From: Micavibrio_C sp046294845
Lineage (GTDB): Bacteria > Pseudomonadota > Alphaproteobacteria > Micavibrionales > Micavibrionaceae
NCBI GenBank assembly: GCA_046294845.1
Contig: JBKBNU010000001.1
Location: forward strand, 1,178,001 to 1,242,000
Direction: 5' to 3'
Length of the DNA: 64,000 nucleotides
Shown here: in pieces, positions 26,830 to 35,626 of the stretch
Numbering within the stretch: position 1 is the stretch's first letter
Layout of the letters: each line of letters opens with the position of its first letter
Translations under genes and position numbers: made by a program
Notes under the pieces: generated by a model
Database searches by the model: none
Seen by the model: only the letters and a program-made list of their open reading frames with translations
What the model was told of the DNA's origin: nothing

Positions 26830-27834
26830 TTAGATGTTTTTGCACATATCGGCAATCACATCGCTTAAGGTGATGCCATCAGCGCGAGCCTGATAATTCA
26901 GGGCCATGCGATGTTTAAGAATTGGTTCCGCGAGTTCAAGAACATCATCGACAGAAGGGGCCGGGCGATCATCCAGCAAAGCCTTCGCACGACAGGCCAG
27001 CATCAGGGCTTGGGAGGCACGCGGACCAGGGGCCCATGTGACGTAATCATTCACCATCTGGGTGGCTTCGGGACCGGGGCGGCCACGGCGCACGATTTTC
27101 AGGATGGCATCGACAACGCTGTCACCCACGGGTGTTTCGCGGACCAATGACTGGATCTCCAGCAGTTCTTCACCGTTCAGGACAGTTTGCAGATTGTTCT
27201 CGCGGTTGGTCGTGGTGACCAGCATCACCTGACGTTCGGCTGATTCATCGGGATAGTCGATATCAATCTGCATCAGGAAACGGTCAAGCTGTGCTTCGGG
27301 TAACGGGTATGTACCTTCTTGCTCGATCGGGTTTTGTGTTGCCATGACATGAAAAGGTTTGGGCAGGATATGCGGTTTACCGGCCACAGTGACGGAGCCT
27401 TCCTGCATCGCTTGCAGCAGGGCTGATTGTGTACGGGGGCTGGCGCGGTTGATTTCATCGGCCATCAGGAATTGTGTGAAGACAGGCCCTTCGATAAAAC
27501 GGAAACTGCGTTTTCCTTTTTCATCTTCTTCGAGAACTTCCGAGCCCAGAATATCGGCGGGCATCAAATCGGGCGTACACTGGATACGGGCCGATGATAT
27601 CCCCATCACTTTGGCAATTGTATCGACCATCAATGTTTTGGCCAGTCCGGGGACGCCGATCAGCAACACATGGCCGCCGGACATCAGTGTGATAAAGATG
27701 CGATCAACTGCCTGATCCTGACCAAAAATGACTTTGCCGATTTCGGCGCGGGCTTTTTTCAGGCTACTGGTCGCCTTTTCCAGACGCTTTTCGATATTTA
27801 CGGGATTGGCGGATGTGGATACGGGACTGCTCAC
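26830..27834 (-). CDS. MoxR-family AAA+ ATPase
   Basis: A 334-residue ATPase. It has GKVIFGQDQAVDRIFITL, Walker A GVPGLAKT, Walker B FLMADEINRASPRTQ and the sensor region MATQNPIEQEGTYPLPEAQ, all typical of MoxR. MoxR proteins act as chaperones for assembly of metal or envelope complexes together with vWA partners. It starts at GTG (27832-27834) with CAGGAG seven bases upstream. It is the first gene of the minus-strand operon and diverges from the DUF1285 gene; the 88-base gap should hold both promoters. Confidence 0.95.
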   Translation of the reverse strand: MSSPVSTSANPVNIEKRLEKATSSLKKARAEIGKVIFGQDQAVDRIFITLMSGGHVLLIGVPGLAKTLMVDTIAKVMGISSARIQCTPDLMPADILGSEVLEEDEKGKRSFRFIEGPVFTQFLMADEINRASPRTQSALLQAMQEGSVTVAGKPHILPKPFHVMATQNPIEQEGTYPLPEAQLDRFLMQIDIDYPDESAERQVMLVTTTNRENNLQTVLNGEELLEIQSLVRETPVGDSVVDAILKIVRRGRPGPEATQMVNDYVTWAPGPRASQALMLACRAKALLDDRPAPSVDDVLELAEPILKHRMALNYQARADGITLSDVIADMCKNI

Positions 27835-27922
27835 GGCGGGCTCCTGCAGGTAAGATAGGGAATCTGTCTGATATGGTTTATATTAATGCTGTTTGCGCGT
27901 TTGCACAGGGGAAAGAACGCTT

Positions 27923-28480
27923 ATGCACGATCTCTTCTACAGGGAAGATATCTTTCGGGATTATGACCATGCGGCCAAGCGGGCGCGGGGGATCGATTTT
28001 ACGATCGATTATCAGGGGCGCTGGTATTTTCATGGTGTGCAAAACCCCGGTCCGATCAAAAGAAAGGCGCTTGCGGCCCTTTTTGGCGGCGCGGGTTCAG
28101 GCTTTATGGCTGGAAAAGGTTTGCAGACGGATGAAGCGGGGGCATTTTTCCTGAAATCGCCCGAAGGCCGATACGGCGTAGAGGTTGAAGACGTTCCGTT
28201 TATTATCACTGCCGGAAATTTACATAATAACAACCTGGTATTGATGACCAACTTTGAGGAAGAATTTACGGTGGGACCTGACCATGATCTGGTTTTACGA
28301 CCCGAACCGCATCAGGGCATAGATGTTTTTTATGCCCTTGTCAGAAAGGGGTTGTGGGGGCGTTTGACAACCCAGATGAATAACTGGCTGGTGACCAGCC
28401 TCTTGCAGGAAGACGGCGCGGGCTTCACACTGCAAAGCGGAGGCAAGCTGTTCAGGTTTGATGGTAATGAAAAGCATTAG
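27923..28480 (+). CDS. DUF1285 family protein
   Basis: A 185-residue protein with DUF1285 features: IDFTIDYQGRWYFHG at the N-terminus, RYGVEVEDVPFIITAG and the C-terminal GIDVFYALVRKGLWGRL. The family is a small cytoplasmic beta fold found next to moxR and cca in alphaproteobacteria; function unknown. A TTG 10 codons upstream is possible, but ATG 27923 with GGGGAAAG about 8 bases upstream is preferred. Its end overlaps the start of the CCA-adding enzyme gene. Confidence 0.85.
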   Translation: MHDLFYREDIFRDYDHAAKRARGIDFTIDYQGRWYFHGVQNPGPIKRKALAALFGGAGSGFMAGKGLQTDEAGAFFLKSPEGRYGVEVEDVPFIITAGNLHNNNLVLMTNFEEEFTVGPDHDLVLRPEPHQGIDVFYALVRKGLWGRLTTQMNNWLVTSLLQEDGAGFTLQSGGKLFRFDGNEKH

Positions 28481-29690
28481 AAAAATCGATCCACCATTAT
28501 GGATGACCTCACCGGCGGTCAGGGTGGTTTATCAGGCTTTGAATACGGAATCTTCCCCGCAGGCTTTATTTGTGGGGGGCGCGGTCCGCAATATGCTGAG
28601 GAATGAAGTTGCTGGCGATATTGATATGGCGACCATTCATTTGCCGCAGGAAGTGCAAAAAAGGTTGGAAGCCATAGGCGTTAAAGTCATCCCGACAGGG
28701 ATTGATCACGGTACGGTGACGGCTGTTAACCAAGGGCAAGTGATCGAGATCACGACCTTGCGCCGTGATGTCAGTACCGATGGCAGACGGGCGGTTGTCG
28801 CCTATACCGATGATTGGCAGGAAGATGCGCGCCGCCGCGATTTTACGATTAATACCTTACTGGCTGACATTGACGGCCATATATATGATCCGCTCGGGGA
28901 AGGGCTGAATGACTTTGTGCAGGGCCATGTGCGCTTTGTCGGGGATGCCCGCGCCCGTATAGCAGAAGATTATTTGCGTATCCTGCGCTATTTCCGTTTT
29001 CAGGGCTTATACGGTCTGGGCTTGCCCGGGGCAGCAACCTTGGCCGCCTGTGCCGAGGCCGCGCCGCAGATGGCGTATTTGTCGCGTGAGCGTATTACCC
29101 ATGAAATGATAAAGATTGCCGCTTTTGATAATGCCGCCGATACGATAAGCCTGATGCGGGCTCACGGCATTTTGAAGGGTATTACTTCACCTGCATTTGA
29201 TGAGGATTTGTTGAGAGAATTCTGTAAGCGACAGATTGAACAAAATCAGGTTGATGTGGTTGCGCGTCTATCTATCTTGCTGGCGTTTGATATCAAGAGG
29301 GCGGAGGAAAGATGGGCCTTAAGCACAGAGCAAAAGCGTTTCATCATATCCATGCAGCGTGCGGCTGTCCTTTTGGAGGAGCCCACGGCGCATAAGGTAC
29401 ATTGTTCTTTATATGATGAGGGCCTGACGGTAACTGTGCAGGCATTATTGCTTGTTTTTTCTAAGGCACGTCTGGGTAAGGAGCAAGAGCAACCCCTGAT
29501 TCACGAGGCTATGCATTGGTCTGTGCCGGCGTTTCCGTTACAGGGTCATGATGTTATGGCGCTGGGTGTTAAGCAGGGGCCTGTACTTGGAAAGCTGCTG
29601 GCTGAGGTTGAGGCTTGGTGGAGGGCTTCGGACTTTGTGCCGGAGCGGACTCTTTGCTTGCAGCGACTTGAGGAACTGGTGTCACAATAA
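28467..29690 (+). CDS. cca: CCA-adding tRNA nucleotidyltransferase family protein
   Basis: A protein of about 407 residues from ATG 28467 (ATG 28461 and TTG 28458 are close alternatives). It has the class II polymerase signature LFVGGAVRNML, the acidic pair in DIDMATIH, the RRD motif as EDARRRDFTINTLLADI, the ERI region with ARIAEDYLRILRYFRF and a helical C-terminus. These enzymes add or repair the CCA end of tRNA. It overlaps DUF1285 by 14 bases, suggesting coupled translation. Its last 122 bases overlap a convergent hypothetical gene. Confidence 0.92.
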   Translation: MKSIRKIDPPLWMTSPAVRVVYQALNTESSPQALFVGGAVRNMLRNEVAGDIDMATIHLPQEVQKRLEAIGVKVIPTGIDHGTVTAVNQGQVIEITTLRRDVSTDGRRAVVAYTDDWQEDARRRDFTINTLLADIDGHIYDPLGEGLNDFVQGHVRFVGDARARIAEDYLRILRYFRFQGLYGLGLPGAATLAACAEAAPQMAYLSRERITHEMIKIAAFDNAADTISLMRAHGILKGITSPAFDEDLLREFCKRQIEQNQVDVVARLSILLAFDIKRAEERWALSTEQKRFIISMQRAAVLLEEPTAHKVHCSLYDEGLTVTVQALLLVFSKARLGKEQEQPLIHEAMHWSVPAFPLQGHDVMALGVKQGPVLGKLLAEVEAWWRASDFVPERTLCLQRLEELVSQ

Positions 29691-29961
29691 TCGGCTGGGC
29701 TTCCGCTTTGGACTTGGTTGCTACCAGATAAACCTCTCTCAGGTTACCACGCCAATCTTCCAAATACTGGCTTTGTGCCCCTTCTGTACGGGGGTCTGCC
29801 AATTTAAAACCGTCTGTCTCCAGTTCACGCACAGTTTGTGTGGACAAGTATGAAGCGTTATGTTCAATCACCTCACCTTTCGCCAAAGCGGTCTGCAGTT
29901 CGCGTATGCGATGCTGGATTACCATGCGATCACGGTGCGGGGAATTGTTGCGGTTGCTCAT
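29569..29961 (-). CDS. Hypothetical protein with Pro/Ala-rich tail, overlapping cca
   Basis: A 130-residue protein. The first 75 residues look folded and partly helical (RDRMVIQHRIRELQTALAKG, LSTQTVRELETDGFKL), and the rest is Pro/Ala/Gln-rich. The folded part lies outside the cca gene; the tail (about 41 residues) is antisense to the cca 3' end. No family was recognised. The non-overlapping part lies in what would otherwise be a gap, which supports a real gene, but the tail may be an accident of the overlap. Confidence 0.45.
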   Translation of the reverse strand: MSNRNNSPHRDRMVIQHRIRELQTALAKGEVIEHNASYLSTQTVRELETDGFKLADPRTEGAQSQYLEDWRGNLREVYLVATKSKAEAQPIIVTPVPQVAASKESAPAQSPKPSTKPQPQPAAFQVQAPA

Positions 29962-30257
29962 TATGCCCTCTTTGTAATTTTATTACTTTAAAACGACATT
30001 TAAATCGTCATTTATTTCTCTATAAACGGGTTTTAGCACATAAAGTGGCGAGATAACCATAAAAATATCAGAAGGCAGCCATGATTTTTATGCAATGCAC
30101 AACAGAAGCAGGGCCGGGAAAGTATGATCAAAACCATGGAATTATTTTGCATAATATTTAATGATGAGTTATAACCCTTTTTGTGGCTTTTTTGTGAAGC
30201 GTTTGCTAAGAGTCGCCCATGTGTAAGTACGCTCCCGATCTTTAGAAGGACCAGTGG

Positions 30258-31448
30258 ATGCATATTGCTAGAATGAGTTTTGCGTCAGCCGCCTCAGGTA
30301 AAAATGAAGGTGAACTTGACGGTCTTCACTTTCTTATCCGCACGGATGCCCGTTTTGCTACAGATGGGTTCAGAAAAAATTTGCTCTGTGCCTTATCGGG
30401 AAATTCATCAGGTCCGATTTTCAATGGCCGCTCGACAGGTCATGAAATGACACAGATGGAAGCAGATGTTCTGGCATCGGTTCATAATGCTTACCGCGAG
30501 TGGGGGCACAGTGTTCTTGGTTCGATATCGAGACATGTGAATTACGATCTCTATAACATTTCCAACAGCGCTCTTTCCGTAGATTTTTTTGATTCCCATG
30601 CGTTGGCTGAAAAGATTGCCAAGAACGCCGATGAATTTCTGGCATCGACACCGGGATATGATGAAACAACACCGACTGTATATGTTTCTCTGGATGAAAT
30701 GTTCCATGAATGCCGTTCTCCCTGGGCGGAGATTGCCTTCTCGCGTTTATTCTCTTTGAAGGGTGATCAGCAATTTGGTTATACGGCACGTCCTGGTAAA
30801 AAGCCGATTGATGAACAACTGAACGATTTTGTTCAGCAGGTCAAAGGCCTCAAAGATATGACCGGTCAGGATGTAAAGATTGTCCTTCTGGAAGACAATG
30901 TCCGTCATGCAAAAATGCTGAACTGGGTTATTGATCTGATGGATAAGAAAGGCGTGTTCGAACACGCCTCTGTCGCTTGTATCTCCACATGTTTCTGCAG
31001 TGCGTCCGAGCAAGAACGGGCGGCCATCGTTTCAAATGGCAAGTCGGTGCCTTTGGTTGCGGCTGCTGAATGGGATTCAAAAAGCTTTGAAGTCTCAACC
31101 CCGCGTGATCTTTTCTTTGATGGTTATGTTGTAGAAGTTGACGGCGAAACAACACGGTTGCCAGGTATCTTTATGGATGTTGAAAAGCTTTTTAAAGTTT
31201 GCCCTGAAAAAGTAGAAGAGTTTACCGAAGAAATCCGTGGTGCCAGCCTTCGCTTTTGCGAGCAGATGGAAAAAGAGTGGGGTATTAATCCTCCTCTGGC
31301 ATGGTTTACCGGCGCCAAGGCTATTGCCCATATCACAGGCAAATCCCTCGAAACACCGATGTCTGAAATTCTGTCCGAGCTTGATATGGTGCTGAAAAAG
31401 GATATTTCTTTTCCTGCGAAGGCCGCCGTTTCGTCAAAGCCGGCTTAA
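30258..31448 (+). CDS. Unknown protein with phosphoribosyltransferase-like motif
   Basis: A 396-residue cytoplasmic protein with AAGGA about 9 bases before the ATG. No family was recognised with confidence. Residues 207-221 (KIVLLEDNVRHAKML) resemble the PRPP-binding loop of type I phosphoribosyltransferases, with four hydrophobic residues, an acidic pair and then a small loop, though the usual TGxT end is missing. A Cys cluster (ACISTCFCSAS) follows shortly after. It lies 12 bases before a nucleoside hydrolase gene, so a role in nucleoside or base salvage is possible by context only. Confidence 0.5.
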   Translation: MHIARMSFASAASGKNEGELDGLHFLIRTDARFATDGFRKNLLCALSGNSSGPIFNGRSTGHEMTQMEADVLASVHNAYREWGHSVLGSISRHVNYDLYNISNSALSVDFFDSHALAEKIAKNADEFLASTPGYDETTPTVYVSLDEMFHECRSPWAEIAFSRLFSLKGDQQFGYTARPGKKPIDEQLNDFVQQVKGLKDMTGQDVKIVLLEDNVRHAKMLNWVIDLMDKKGVFEHASVACISTCFCSASEQERAAIVSNGKSVPLVAAAEWDSKSFEVSTPRDLFFDGYVVEVDGETTRLPGIFMDVEKLFKVCPEKVEEFTEEIRGASLRFCEQMEKEWGINPPLAWFTGAKAIAHITGKSLETPMSEILSELDMVLKKDISFPAKAAVSSKPA

Positions 31449-31460
31449 CAGTTGTCTATT

Positions 31461-32414
31461 ATGAATGACCATCCGGTAATTATCGATTGCGACACAGGGC
31501 GTGATGATGCCCTGTCGATATGGCTGTGTCTGGCCATGGGTATGAACCTCAAAGCTGTTGTCGCGTCTTACGGCAACACAGCCCTTGAAAATGTTTCCGA
31601 GAATTGTGCGCGTGTTCTGGCGCTGGCGGGGCGTGAGGATGTGTCTTTGTGGCAAGGTGAAAACTTCCCTCTACAGTCCCATAAGGGTGTTGATCAGATT
31701 TTGCTGCCCAAGCAAAAGCTATCCGGAAACGGTTTGTGTAATCTGGAATTACCGCGGACGAGGCTCAGGGCTGTGCCGCAAACAGCCGAGCAACGCGCCC
31801 ATGAAATGAAAGAAATTGCCACATCGGAGGGGCCTATTTCCTATGTCATTCTGGGGCCTGCAACAAACTTTGCTAAAGCTTGCGAGTATCTGGGAGATGA
31901 TGCCCGTCATGTTATTGAGAATATAACAATGATGGGCGGTAAACTTGATCCTTTATGGGATGAGATGCCGGGTGCAGATTTTAATCTGGCTTGTGATCCT
32001 TATGCTGTGCAGGCGTTATTGGATTATAGTTCATGTGAAGGATTTGATGTCCGGTTTGTGCCAATGAATGTCACGTGGCCGATAGTTCTGGACATGAATC
32101 AGCTTGAAAAATTGAGATCTGATTCCGCTATAGGTCAGACAGCGATTGATTTAATGATTGCCCATGCCCGTCATTTTGCGCCTGAACCTGTTTTCCGCTT
32201 CCATGACCCTTGTGTCATTTTGGCCTTGCTTGAGCTGGATAGCTACCGCGACCAACGTTTAAGCATAAATTGCGATGAGGAATCGTCCGAGTTTGGGCGT
32301 TTGACGGTGAATGAACAGGGCATTCACGCAAATATTTTGCAATCAACATCAGAGATGCGTGCGCACTATCTCGATAAAATTCTGACGTATCTTCATATCC
32401 ATCAGAATAACTGA
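31461..32414 (+). CDS. Inosine-uridine-preferring nucleoside hydrolase family
   Basis: A 317-residue protein with the nucleoside hydrolase N-terminal metal motif VIIDCDTGRDDALSIWL (DxDxGxDD), then YVILGPATNFAKA, and ITMMGGKLD followed by PGADFNLACDPYAVQALL (the second metal/ribose site, with the Asn and Asp of the family). It splits ribonucleosides into base and ribose, binding Ca2+. ATG 31461 is preferred to a TTG three codons earlier. The substrate cannot be told from sequence. Confidence 0.88.
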   Translation: MNDHPVIIDCDTGRDDALSIWLCLAMGMNLKAVVASYGNTALENVSENCARVLALAGREDVSLWQGENFPLQSHKGVDQILLPKQKLSGNGLCNLELPRTRLRAVPQTAEQRAHEMKEIATSEGPISYVILGPATNFAKACEYLGDDARHVIENITMMGGKLDPLWDEMPGADFNLACDPYAVQALLDYSSCEGFDVRFVPMNVTWPIVLDMNQLEKLRSDSAIGQTAIDLMIAHARHFAPEPVFRFHDPCVILALLELDSYRDQRLSINCDEESSEFGRLTVNEQGIHANILQSTSEMRAHYLDKILTYLHIHQNN

Positions 32415-33320
32415 TTACGGCCATTTGGCTTCGGGGGGCAGGGACATCAGAATGGCTTCTGTGTTGCCGCCTGTCTTCAGTCCGAACTGTGTGCCGCGGT
32501 CATAGACCAGATTAAATTCGGCGTAACGGCCCCGTTTGATCAGTTGGTGTTCGCGCTGATCGGTGGTCCAGTCCTTGTTCATGTGACGGCGCACGATCTG
32601 CGGATAGATATCGTTGAATGTACGGCCGACATCCTGAGTGAAGGCAAAATCGGCATTCTTGTCGCCACTATCAAGATAGTCATAGAAAATGCCGCCGACA
32701 CCGCGCGCTTCGCCACGATGAGGGATAAAGAAGTAATGGTCACACCACTCTTTATATTCCTGATACGAACGTGGCGGATGCCGATCGCAGCATGCCTTTA
32801 GGGCGGCGTGGAAATCAGCGGTGTCCTTTTCAACCTCGAACATCGGATTTAAATCGGTTCCTCCACCAAACCAGCTTTTGGATGTAACGATCATGCGCGT
32901 GTTCATGTGAATGGCGGGTACGAGGGGGGATTGCATATGGGCCACCAGCGAGATACCGCTCGCCCAGAATTGCCCGCCATTTTCGGCAGCACCGGGGATT
33001 TGTTTACGGAAATCATCACTGAACTCTCCAAAGACGGTCGAGATATTAACCCCGACCTTTTCAAAGACACGTCCACGCATAAGGGACATTTCGCCGCCAC
33101 CGCCGCCCTCGCGTTCCCAAGGTTTACGTTCAAAGCGGCCCGCAGGATGGTCTTTGAAGCTTGTACCGGTCAGTTCGTCTTCCAACTGTTCAAAGGTACT
33201 GCAAATAGTGTCGCGTAGACTTCTAAACCATGCTGCGGCATCTTTTTTCATAATTTCTACAGCGGTAAGGGCTTCAGCGGCCATGACATCTATCCGTTTT
33301 GCGTCTATCGAATGGGTCAT
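32415..33320 (-). CDS. hemF: Oxygen-dependent coproporphyrinogen III oxidase
   Basis: A 301-residue HemF. Key blocks: WEREGGGGGEMSLMRGRVFEKVG, which contains the conserved Gly-rich loop, FWASGISLVAHMQSPLVPAI-like block, WFGGGTDLNPMF, CDHYFFIPHRGEARGVGGIF and the C-terminal NLVYDRGTQFGLKTGG. It converts coproporphyrinogen III to protoporphyrinogen IX in haem synthesis using O2, which implies aerobic growth. ATG 33320 is preferred to an upstream TTG at 33350. It is convergent with the nucleoside hydrolase with no gap. Confidence 0.96.
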   Translation of the reverse strand: MTHSIDAKRIDVMAAEALTAVEIMKKDAAAWFRSLRDTICSTFEQLEDELTGTSFKDHPAGRFERKPWEREGGGGGEMSLMRGRVFEKVGVNISTVFGEFSDDFRKQIPGAAENGGQFWASGISLVAHMQSPLVPAIHMNTRMIVTSKSWFGGGTDLNPMFEVEKDTADFHAALKACCDRHPPRSYQEYKEWCDHYFFIPHRGEARGVGGIFYDYLDSGDKNADFAFTQDVGRTFNDIYPQIVRRHMNKDWTTDQREHQLIKRGRYAEFNLVYDRGTQFGLKTGGNTEAILMSLPPEAKWP

Positions 33321-33518
33321 TACCTTTAATATATTGTGGGCGCGTGTCAATCTTAGTTTTTCATAATATTATAAGGGGCAGTGACTTGTTCATGACTACC
33401 CTCCGGTTGTGCGAGAGGGCTTGCATCATCCAACAATTCCAAGTACATGACAGTGTTATCCGTTCAGGGGGATTCCCTGAATAATTACGTATTCTGACTA
33501 ATTTTCCGGGATTCTCTC

Positions 33519-34070
33519 ATGAGTGCTCAGACAAACAATCATAGTTCCGATGAAGAAGGCCAAACACGCCGCGATTTTCTGATGCTGACAGCTGGTGCTT
33601 TCGGTGCAGTAGGCGCGGGATGCTTTGCGTGGCCCTTTATCGACTCCCTTAATCCGGCAGCCGATACGTTGGCGATGTCGACCACAGAAGTGGATCTTGG
33701 TCCCATTCAGGAAGGTCAGGCTATTACAGTGAAATGGCGCGGCAAGCCTGTGTTCATTCGTAACCGTACAGCCAAAGAAATTGAAGACGCCCGCGCCGTG
33801 GATATTTCCAGCTTGCGCGACAAGCAGTCGGATCAGGATCGCGTCCAGAAAGATCAATGGCTGGTGATGCTGGGTGTTTGTACGCACCTTGGCTGTGTGC
33901 CGCTCGGTCAGAAAGAAACAGATCCCAAAGGTGACTTTGGCGGATGGTTCTGCCCGTGTCATGGTTCGCACTATGATACATCAGGCCGTATTCGCAAGGG
34001 GCCGGCACCGAAGAACCTGTCCGTTCCCGAATATAACTTTGTCACCGATACGCTGATTAAAATCGGTTGA
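33519..34070 (+). CDS. petA: Ubiquinol-cytochrome c reductase Rieske iron-sulfur subunit
   Basis: A 183-residue Rieske protein. The N-terminus has a Tat-type signal anchor (TRRDFLMLTAGAFGAVGAG) that stays as a membrane helix. The [2Fe-2S] ligands are Cys121 and His123 in CTHLGC and Cys145 and His148 in CPCHGSH, with Cys126 and Cys147 as the disulfide pair. It carries electrons from ubiquinol at the Qo site to cytochrome c1. It is the first gene of the petABC operon. Confidence 0.97.
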   Translation: MSAQTNNHSSDEEGQTRRDFLMLTAGAFGAVGAGCFAWPFIDSLNPAADTLAMSTTEVDLGPIQEGQAITVKWRGKPVFIRNRTAKEIEDARAVDISSLRDKQSDQDRVQKDQWLVMLGVCTHLGCVPLGQKETDPKGDFGGWFCPCHGSHYDTSGRIRKGPAPKNLSVPEYNFVTDTLIKIG

Positions 34071-34105
34071 TACAACAACATTCTCTAGCATACGGAGTTT
34101 TCTAA

Positions 34106-35596
34106 ATGGGTAGTGGTCAACGCGCAGAATTCAAAAATCCGGTTGTGAGCTGGATTGATGAGCGTCTCCCGGTATTTTCCCTGATGCAAAAGGAATACGG
34201 CGTATTCCCGACACCAAAAAATTTCAACTATTTCTGGAATTTTGGTGCGATTGCCATGGTGATGCTGATCACCATGATCGTGTCAGGTATCGTATTGGCT
34301 ATGCACTACACGCCGCATGCCGATTATGCCTTTAACTCTGTCGAGCGTATTATGCGTGATGTGAACTGGGGCTGGATGATCCGCTACATTCACATGAACG
34401 GTGCATCTTTCTTTTTTATTGCTGTTTACATCCATATCTTCCGTGGGATGTATTACGGTTCTTACAAGAAGCCCCGTGAATTGCTGTGGATTTTGGGCGT
34501 TGTGATCTTCCTGCTGATGATGGCAACAGCCTTTATGGGTTACACCCTGCCGTGGAGCCAGATGGGCGGTTGGGCCGCGACGGTTATTTCCGGTTTCTTT
34601 ACAGCCATTCCGGTTGTCGGCGATATGGTCCAGACATTGCTGCTGGGGGGGTTCTCGGTCGATAATCCGACACTGAACCGGTTCTTCTCGCTGCACTATC
34701 TGCTGCCGTTTGTGATTTTTGCTGTGGTGTTCCTGCACGTATGGGCGCTACACGTATCCGGTTCCAACAACCCGCTGGGTATTGATGTGAAGGGGCCGCA
34801 AGATACGCTGCCGTTCCATCCTTTCTACACCATGAAAGATATGTTTGGTCTGGGCGTGTTCCTGATGCTGTATGTCATTGTGACATTCTTCTTCCCGAAT
34901 ATGTTTGCCCACCCTGATCACTTTGTTGAATACAACTCGATGGTGACACCGCCGCATATTGTGCCCGAATGGTACTTCCTGCCGTTCTATGCTGTGCTGC
35001 GTGGTCTGACATTCGGTGTTAACCCTTATATCGGCATTTCTCTGCTGATGGCGATTGTCGTGATGGCACCGGTCTATTGCGGTCCTGACAAGAAGACAGG
35101 TGTCTGTGGTCTGGTTTGTACGCTGGGTCGTAAATTCGTTTGGCCGCTGATCATCGGGGCAGGCATATTCTTTATGCTGGGATATCTGTCCCAGACGGAA
35201 AAAGCTGCTGGTGGTGTGGTTCTGCCGTTGCCGTTGGCCGACATGGTTTTCGTGAATGCAAAACTGGCTGGTGTTCTGGCGATGTTTGGTTCGGTGATCC
35301 TGCTGGTGTTCATGCCATGGCTTGACTGGCATCCGGTACGTTCTGCCCGTTTCCGCCCGTTGTTCAAACTGGCGACATTGGTACTGGCATTCGACTTTGT
35401 GGTGCTGGGTTATGTAGGGATGGAAACAGCCGATGCGGCCTTGTTCGGTGTTATCCCACTGTTGTGGCTTGGCCAGCTGGGTACAGGTTTCTACTTTGCC
35501 TACTTCCTGGTCATTCTGCCCTGGCTGTCCCGTTACGAGAAAGCCCTGCCGCTGCCGGAAAGCATTAATGAAGCTGTTCTGAAAGCTAAAGCGTAA
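34106..35596 (+). CDS. petB: Cytochrome b of the bc1 complex, with an enlarged ef loop
   Basis: A 496-residue cytochrome b, longer than the usual 400-440. Haem ligands are His96 and His197, and His110 and His211, each pair 14 apart. The Qo motif PEWY is at 287-290. Between the following FYAVLRG and KLAGVLAMFGS (about residues 301-386) lie about 80 extra residues compared with the short loop of most cytochrome b proteins. The extra part contains two hydrophobic segments (NPYIGISLLMAIVVMAPVY and FVWPLIIGAGIFFMLGYL) and Cys325, Cys334 and Cys338. The reading frame is open and normal on both sides, so this is an insertion, not a frameshift. Confidence 0.95.
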   Translation: MGSGQRAEFKNPVVSWIDERLPVFSLMQKEYGVFPTPKNFNYFWNFGAIAMVMLITMIVSGIVLAMHYTPHADYAFNSVERIMRDVNWGWMIRYIHMNGASFFFIAVYIHIFRGMYYGSYKKPRELLWILGVVIFLLMMATAFMGYTLPWSQMGGWAATVISGFFTAIPVVGDMVQTLLLGGFSVDNPTLNRFFSLHYLLPFVIFAVVFLHVWALHVSGSNNPLGIDVKGPQDTLPFHPFYTMKDMFGLGVFLMLYVIVTFFFPNMFAHPDHFVEYNSMVTPPHIVPEWYFLPFYAVLRGLTFGVNPYIGISLLMAIVVMAPVYCGPDKKTGVCGLVCTLGRKFVWPLIIGAGIFFMLGYLSQTEKAAGGVVLPLPLADMVFVNAKLAGVLAMFGSVILLVFMPWLDWHPVRSARFRPLFKLATLVLAFDFVVLGYVGMETADAALFGVIPLLWLGQLGTGFYFAYFLVILPWLSRYEKALPLPESINEAVLKAKA

Positions 35597-35626
35597 GCAT
35601 AAGAGAAAGAGATACGGAGTAATATC

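Noticed and set aside
29990..30010. Imperfect palindrome around ATTTAAAT upstream of the 396-residue gene
   Set aside because: Short and AT-rich; such palindromes are expected by chance in this gap and no promoter element is placed sensibly around it.
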